Assembly (NCBI GenBank): GCA_963931865.1
Contig: OZ007518.1
Span: 1,363,549 to 1,427,548, forward strand
DNA from: Axinella damicornis
Lineage: Eukaryota > Porifera > Demospongiae > Axinellida > Axinellidae
Direction of reading: 5' to 3'
DNA: 64,000 bases
Shown here: in pieces, positions 58,203 through 64,000 of the stretch
How the letters are laid out: the number at the start of each line of letters is the position of its first letter
Position numbering within the stretch: position 1 is the stretch's first letter
The notes under the pieces: generated by a model
Seen by the model: only the letters and a program-made list of their open reading frames with translations
Told to the model about the DNA's origin: nothing
Databases searched by the model: none
Program-made: the position numbers and the translations under genes

Positions 58203-60371
58203 ATGGCACAACCACAGGGTCACTTTGGGTACCAGATCGTCCGTATCATCAAAACGTCCTCCCTCGGTGTGGGATCATATGGAGCCGTCTACAGAGCTCT
58301 GTGTGATGAGCTACCATGTGCCGCTAAAATCCTTCACCCAACACTCTTTCAGACAAACGACCCAAGTGCACGAAAGATAATTGAACGTTTTGAGCAAGAG
58401 TGCCAATTCCTGAGTGGTGTCAGACACCCCCACATCGTGCAGTACTTGGGGGTGAGTAGGGATTCTGAGTCTGGGCTGCCAGTACTACTGATGGAACTCA
58501 TGGATACTAGTCTGACCCGATTCCTGGAACGATCTGTAGAGCCACTCCCCTTCCACATCCAAGTGGGCCTTTGCCACGACGTTGTCCTGGCCCTCGCCTA
58601 CCTCCACGCGAATGGTATCATACACCGCGACCTCTCCAGCAACAATGTGTTGTTGATTGGAAACAGAGCCAAGGTCACGGATTTTGGGATGTCAAAGTTA
58701 TCCAGCATGAATCCTCGAATGACCCCCATGACCATGTGCCCGGGCACACTAGCCTACATGCCACCAGAAGCACTCAAGGAGCCTCCAGTTTACTCCAAGA
58801 AGCTGGACTGCTTCTCATATGGTGTAGTGAGTGTTCAGATGCTGACTCGACAGTTTCCTGACCCTGGTGTACGTTTCAGAACAATAGACATCACTGACCC
58901 TAGGATACCCAGTGGTACACTTTATGCACCTATTCCTGAGATTGAACGTCGTCGATCCCACATTGATCTGGTCGACCCAGCCCACCCCTTGCTGCCAGTT
59001 GCTCTCAACTGTCTGAAGGACAGAGACAGAGAAAGGCCCTCAGCACCGGAGCTCTGTCATTCCCTAGATGTTCTGAAAGAGGCCCCCCAGTATGGTGAAA
59101 GTCTGCAGCAGGCACAAACAGTCACAACTGATGAAAATAGTATGCAAATCAGGGAACTGCGAGCAAGGCAAAGAGAAATGGAGCAACTTCAGCAAGGGCA
59201 CACACAACAGATTGAAAACCTCCAGCTAGAGAAAGAGACAAACGAGAGACGACTTCAAGAGAAAGATCGTACAATTCACGCCAGGGAAAGACAACTGCGA
59301 CAGGTAAACAAACAGCTACAAGAAAATGAGCAAGTGATTGCAGACTTCCAACACAAACATCTGGAAAGCGAGCAACGTCTTGTCGCAAAGGACCAGCAAA
59401 TCAGGGAGCTGCAGCAGCAGATCAATGATCAGCCACCAGCCAAACTCCAGGTCAGAGGTCAGAGTGCAAGAGAGGGTCCACTCAGTTTATCCTGGAGGAA
59501 GTGTGAGAGGGCACCATGTACAATGACAGGACCATCATCTGTGGTGGATGGTCACGTGGCTTACCTTAATTCCAAGGATGTGTATTCCTATGACTCTGAG
59601 CAACAGACGTGGTCCTCCCTCCCACCGTGCCCTCACAGTTACTCCAGCCTGGCAGTAGTCAATGGTCTCCTAACAGCCATTGGGGGAGGGTGGAGTACAG
59701 GTGTGACAAACCAACTCTTCAGTTTGACTGGTGAGAGGAAGTGGGTGGAGCACTTCCCACGCATGCCAACCAAGCGTTGTACCACTGCAGCTGTGTGCGG
59801 TGGGACATCTCTGGTCGTGGCAGGAGGAAGAGGAACGAACATCGCTTACCTGGACACAGTAGAAGTGATGAACACCGAGACCCTACAGTGGTCCACTGCC
59901 AGCAGCCTGCCTTTCCGACTCTGCTACGGATCAGCAACGATCTGCCAAGACCGCATCTACTTGCTGGGGTATATCACAAACACTGAACCAAGATCAGTGC
60001 TTGCTTGTTCCATGGCTGACCTCCGACAGTCTTGTCGATCTCCATTACTAGGAGTAGGGGCGTGGATAAACAAGTTGACTCTGGAAACAGTTTGGGAACG
60101 AGTTGATGATCTCCCAGTTAATTTCTCCACCTGTGCCACCCTCTGTGGACGGCTGCTAGCAGTTGGTGGGAATTACAAAGACGACTATACTGCTGCTATT
60201 CACCAGTACAACACAGCAACCAACTCCTGGGAGGTCATCAGCCACATGTCCACTGGACGACGTGAGACTCTAGTAGCAGTCCTCCCTGGCAACAAACTGA
60301 TGGTGGTGGGAGGCTACAGCACCGGTTATACTCAGTCTGATGTAGTGGAGATTGCCACCCTTCAAGAATAG
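58203..60371 (+). CDS. kinase-coiled coil-Kelch protein, array gene 6
   Basis: At 722 residues this is the shortest complete copy. The start is ATG 58203 (MAQPQGHFGYQ), after the GTCCAG acceptor at 58189. The 5'UTR intron is 58001-58189. The kinase motifs are intact; it has VGLCHDVVLALAYLHANG near the catalytic loop and CFSYGVVSVQ for CFSFGVVSVQ. The coiled coil is the most reduced, with about one full 14-residue unit after LEKETNERRLQ, and shares RARQREMEQL and the QVN-QL motif with gene 3. Blade 1 lacks a few residues (HVAYLNSKDVYSYD lacks the NPL/D segment). The Kelch loops are GWSTGVTNQL, RGTNIAYLD, ITNTEP, NYKDDYTA and YSTGYTQSDV. MSTGRRET replaces MPTER at the final blade. Confidence 0.93.
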   Translation: MAQPQGHFGYQIVRIIKTSSLGVGSYGAVYRALCDELPCAAKILHPTLFQTNDPSARKIIERFEQECQFLSGVRHPHIVQYLGVSRDSESGLPVLLMELMDTSLTRFLERSVEPLPFHIQVGLCHDVVLALAYLHANGIIHRDLSSNNVLLIGNRAKVTDFGMSKLSSMNPRMTPMTMCPGTLAYMPPEALKEPPVYSKKLDCFSYGVVSVQMLTRQFPDPGVRFRTIDITDPRIPSGTLYAPIPEIERRRSHIDLVDPAHPLLPVALNCLKDRDRERPSAPELCHSLDVLKEAPQYGESLQQAQTVTTDENSMQIRELRARQREMEQLQQGHTQQIENLQLEKETNERRLQEKDRTIHARERQLRQVNKQLQENEQVIADFQHKHLESEQRLVAKDQQIRELQQQINDQPPAKLQVRGQSAREGPLSLSWRKCERAPCTMTGPSSVVDGHVAYLNSKDVYSYDSEQQTWSSLPPCPHSYSSLAVVNGLLTAIGGGWSTGVTNQLFSLTGERKWVEHFPRMPTKRCTTAAVCGGTSLVVAGGRGTNIAYLDTVEVMNTETLQWSTASSLPFRLCYGSATICQDRIYLLGYITNTEPRSVLACSMADLRQSCRSPLLGVGAWINKLTLETVWERVDDLPVNFSTCATLCGRLLAVGGNYKDDYTAAIHQYNTATNSWEVISHMSTGRRETLVAVLPGNKLMVVGGYSTGYTQSDVVEIATLQE

Positions 60372-61876
60372 GACGTACTCAGATGTTTTAAAATAGAAAC
60401 AAGTTCTAATTGTGTGAACAACTGTTCAATAATTGTAAATGTAAAGGGACGTTAAATGAACTACTCGTTTTTTTTTATAGCACAGGTGTGGGCGTGACAC
60501 ATGGTGTACATATTAACAACAGGACTAGAAGTATCTGCTGAATGAGACCACCGGGCCCGGGCCTTCCTCTAAACACACACCCACAGCCACACTAGCCCTG
60601 TACCCAGGCCTTCCGTCCCAGGTTTTGTTCACATGCAGCTTTGAGGAGGGCCTGGGAGGAATTCACCAGTGATTCAGTGTCACTTGACCTCATACGTACA
60701 TCTACCTAATGACACTAAAGGAACCCTAGGTTTTCAATGTCTGCGTGTGAGTGAGAGAATGCCACACCAAGATGACTAGCATCCAGGAGGTCACACAGAG
60801 CTACCAAATCTTCCAGTGGCGGTGGCACCATATCACATGGGAAACCCTCACCAGCTTTTCCTGTTCATAAGTACGAGGCGACACACTTCGTCAAGGTTAT
60901 GCACCATGAACTGTACGTCTGGTGCACAAACACTCGTGCAACAATAATATACCGGTAATCGATACACACCCAGTGTAGCCTCGTTCCCAGGCTCTCCCAC
61001 ACGCGAACAAAAAGCGATGAAAAGCTGGACGATGGCCTAGGAACGAGGCTACACTCAGTGTGTGTTTCAAACTTTATGGCACACCTCACCAGCCTGGGGA
61101 CATGGTACTGCTTGCACAATATGTGGGATACACAACGGACAGCACATGGCATATGCATGTCCTTTAATTATGGACTATAAAGCTCGGACTGATGGCCTCA
61201 TTCCTCAGGTTGTGTATAATCAATAAAGCAGCTGTCCACAGAGGTTGACACAGGTGGAATACCATGATAATATTCACAATGTAAAAGTTGCCTCAAGAGG
61301 GAGTATCACAACTTTGTCTGCCCCTAACACTCCATCCCCTACACCCCCACACCCACACACTAGCCTGGAGACTTGGTCAACAAACACACAAACTCGCACA
61401 CGTGCATGAACATGTATACCAGTGTGAACAGCCCTGCATGGACACACACGTTTCATCTCTGACGGTGGGGAGCAGGCTCTGCTGGTAGTAAACAGGACCC
61501 AGCTCTACCTGGGGGAGGTGGAGGAGGGCCTTCCTCCTCCTCCCACAGGTAAGCCATGAGTGTATGTGTGTTGATACAGGGCTGTGTCACATTGGTAAGC
61601 ATATGTGCATGTTCTTGCACAGGGTTTTTCACACTGGCACATGCATACCAGTGTGAAGAGCCTTGCATGTTAGTGCAAGTCTGAACCACATAATTGGTAT
61701 TGGGAATAGACTTGGAAGAGAATGTTGCACTTTGTATGTGAACGAGATATGAAGCTGGAGATTGAGCCATTGTGGTGATGTTTTTGGGTCAAATTCAACC
61801 TGGCATTACTGCCATGTTCTATTCGGTGCAGTGGTGCAAATTAGAGCACGTTTGACTATGCTACGTACATATGTAT

Positions 61877-62145
61877 CTTGGGCTAGGAATGAGATATGAA
61901 GCTGGGATTTGCACCATTGTAATCAGCATGAAAAGAACTTTCAACTGATGCCCTTAGAATGAATTTTAATTTCGGTCACATTTTTGCCAAAAATCGCACT
62001 CAACCAAAGGCTATAATCCATGGTTTATCATGATTTTGGGTCAAAATTCAACCTACAGCAAAATGGACATCATTGGAATGCTCCATTCATGCCGATCACA
62101 ATGGTGCAAATCCCAGCTTCATATCTCATTCCTAGCCTGAGATAG
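61877..62145. repeat. foldback element (GAAGCTGGGATTTGCAC family)
   Basis: Paralogue of 46721-46990. Arms are GGAATGAGATATGAAGCTGG and CAGCTTCATATCTCATTCCT. Confidence 0.75.
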
Positions 62146-62190
62146 CCAGCATAATCAGCTCAAACGTTTGGCATAATGCTAAGTACTATG

Positions 62191-62442
62191 AATGAGATAT
62201 GAAGCTGGGATTTGCACCATTGTGATCAGCATGAATGGGGCTTTCAAATGATGTCCATTTGCAATAGATTGAATTTTGACCCAAAATTATGAAAACCCAT
62301 GGATTATAGCCTTTGGTCGGGTGTGATACTGTAACCAATATTAAAAGTCACATGTAGGACATCAGTTGAATGTTCTTTTCATGCTGATCACAATGGTGTG
62401 AATCCCAGCTTCATATATATCTCATTCCTAGCCCAAGATACC
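62191..62442. repeat. foldback element, opposite orientation
   Basis: The interior CCCATGGATTATAGCCTTTG is the reverse complement of that in 61877-62145, so the two copies together form a larger palindrome. Confidence 0.7.
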
Positions 62443-63294
62443 TACATGTATATAGCATAGCACTTTGTTTGGTTTGCTCTGTGTATCCATGCATTTGAAT
62501 GAGATAATTATGAAGCAGGGTATTGTTTTTGACGTACATGGACAGTGGGTGGATGGGTGGACGTGTGGAGGAGTGGCACATTCCCAGCAAGTAAGTGAAT
62601 GCACTACTGATCGCAGCCTCGGGCCCCTGAGTGACTAAATAGTTGACACTAGGCAGTCTTGGCAACATTTCATCGGCCTTGGCACGTTGTTGGTTGATAT
62701 TGTGCATCGCTACGTATGTAGTATATTGATATTGCACGATGGGAGTGGACTGAGTGACAAGTAACGCTGTCCAGAATGGAGCAGTGGAGAGCTGGTACAG
62801 AGAACTGGCACTGGTAAGTTTCTTGGGTCCTAATAACTAGAACTAAAATGACGTATTTCTTTTGGTGTAATACTGAAACTAAAATACACCATGCAGCAAC
62901 TCCAACAACATTAGCACTCGCTTCAGCTCGTTCAATTTGAAGCCCTACTACACTGATTTTGGGAAGGAGATCCCCCAACCACACCCACTTGCTGAAACCT
63001 TATAGGGAGGTAAACACTCGAGAACACAGTGTGCTGTACTCAAGGCTCTTTCGTGTATGTCTTAGGACTGGGAGACAAGAGCCTTCACAAGGCAGCACCA
63101 ATACCACTCACTGTTGGGTAGACATGAAACCTATATTCTTATGGTCATTCATTTCCTGGTAACATGTACTGAGAGGCTTCATGATCATTCCTGGTGTTGG
63201 ATTGACTACTGGCCTTCTGCTGGGTTAGATGATTAGATCTACCAATTGAACATATTCTAGCTAGTTGGCACTCACTGTAGTGATTCTCTTAGTT

Positions 63295-63304
63295 CCAAAT
63301 AAGG
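63295..63304 (-). promoter_or_regulatory. CArG box (inverted, CCAAATAAGG), gene 7
   Basis: Reverse complement of CCTTATTTGG, 161 bp before the UTR donor at 63466. Same orientation as in gene 4. Confidence 0.65.
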
Positions 63305-63709
63305 TAATGATAACATTCCACTTTCACCAGCTTAGGAGTATACATCTCCCAACTGACAGAGAGGTGGGCATATGAGTTCGAATTCCGCTGAATGAACAGG
63401 CATCTACCAGTGAACCTGTTTGTCCTTAATTTGTGTGTAGTTGACAGCGAAGCCCTCAGTGTCAGGTGAGGTACAATTAACATGCAAACTGAAATAACAA
63501 TTTGCAACCATTATTACTAGAATTGGTACAGGGCATGAGTTGGGTTTAGTTAGTGGGTTTGTCAATATAGCTCGGCAGCAAGGCGTACTACTTCCATTAG
63601 TGATAGCATGCCTTGAATCTGCCTGAACATACTAGCTAAACATAAGGTAGAAGTTGTTGTCGGTGAGTTGTCCTGCCACAATGTCTCTGTACCCAGGTGC
63701 GCAATAACA

Positions 63710-64000
63710 ATGGCACAACTGCCGGGTCATTTTGGCTACCAAATCGTCCGGATCATCAAAAGTTCCTCCCTCGGTGTGGGATCGTACGGAGCTGTCTACA
63801 GAGCTCTGTGCGATGAGCTACCATGTGCCGCTAAAATCCTTCACCCAACGCTATTTGAAACAAATGACCCAGGTGCTCGAAAAATAATCGAACGGTTTGA
63901 GCAAGAGTGCCAATTCCTGAGTGGTGTCAGACACCCCCACATCGTGCAGTACTTGGGGGTGAGTAGGGATTCTGAGTCTGGGCTACCAGTGCTACTGATG
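63710..64000 (+). CDS. kinase-coiled coil-Kelch protein, array gene 7, cut by window end
   Basis: The first 97 codons are visible. The start is ATG 63710 (MAQLPGHFGYQ), after the ACCCAG acceptor at 63696. The 5'UTR intron is 63466-63696. The visible part covers the glycine loop LGVGSYGAV, the lysine motif CAAKIL and FEQECQFLSG, and ends within the strand before the hinge (GLPVLLM). It differs from the other copies only by IIKSSSLG for IIKTSSLG in this stretch. Upstream DNA closely matches that of gene 4, so it is probably gene 4's sister. The frame is open to the window edge. Confidence 0.9.
   Translation, partial: MAQLPGHFGYQIVRIIKSSSLGVGSYGAVYRALCDELPCAAKILHPTLFETNDPGARKIIERFEQECQFLSGVRHPHIVQYLGVSRDSESGLPVLLM

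Larger units (their letters stand above)
60372..63294. other. intergenic interval 6-7 (B type)
   Basis: Homologous to interval 3-4 but without the 295-bp insertion, without the inversion, and with one copy of the 26-bp CCTGGGGACATGG repeat instead of four. It holds a miniature element at 60976-61051, AATAAA near 61221, and foldbacks at 61877-62145 and 62191-62442. No gene is seen. Confidence 0.6.

Overview
The window looks like nuclear DNA of an invertebrate animal. Coding exons are separated by short introns with GT/AG borders. It contains a recognisable animal F-box gene and a DEATH-domain gene, many small non-autonomous DNA transposons, minisatellites and long poly-G/poly-C runs. A sponge (demosponge) is my best guess, from the style of the kinase-Kelch family and the compact introns; the sequence alone does not prove it.

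Left part (1-5.8 kb). On the minus strand lies an FBXO11-like gene of at least 11 confident exons: an F-box followed by parallel beta-helix (PbH1) repeats. Its 3' part runs off the left edge. Head to head with it, on the plus strand, is a small DEATH-domain gene. The two start codons are only about 80 bp apart.

Middle (5.8-32.7 kb). This part is gene-poor. It holds one tentative, unrecognised multi-exon gene on the plus strand (about 16.5-22.3 kb) and a weak coding candidate on the minus strand (about 30.4-30.7 kb). The rest is repeats. Minisatellites lie at 13.5, 19.2, 20.0-20.4, 23.5, 24.8-25.4, 26.7 and 27.2 kb, with a large palindrome at 14.4-14.8 kb. A family of palindromic miniature elements has termini TAG(C/T)CTCGTTCCCAG and, in several copies, exact 9-bp target-site duplications.

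Right part (32.7-64 kb). This is a head-to-tail tandem array of seven near-identical genes, six complete and the seventh cut by the window end. Each encodes a protein kinase domain, a heptad-repeat coiled coil and a six-bladed Kelch propeller (722-765 aa) in one uninterrupted coding exon. A short non-coding first exon and one 5'UTR intron precede it. All seven genes carry a perfect CArG box (CCTTATTTGG or its reverse complement) 90-160 bp upstream of the UTR donor. The intergenic intervals fall into two recurring types, which implies growth by unequal exchange of a two-gene unit of about 11 kb. The kinase half is nearly invariant between copies. The Kelch half varies mainly in the loops after each GG and after each W...P motif, the positions that form the ligand-binding face in Keap1-type propellers. 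I infer a recognition-type repertoire, in which a constant signalling module is joined to variable sensing surfaces. This is the most interesting system in the window.
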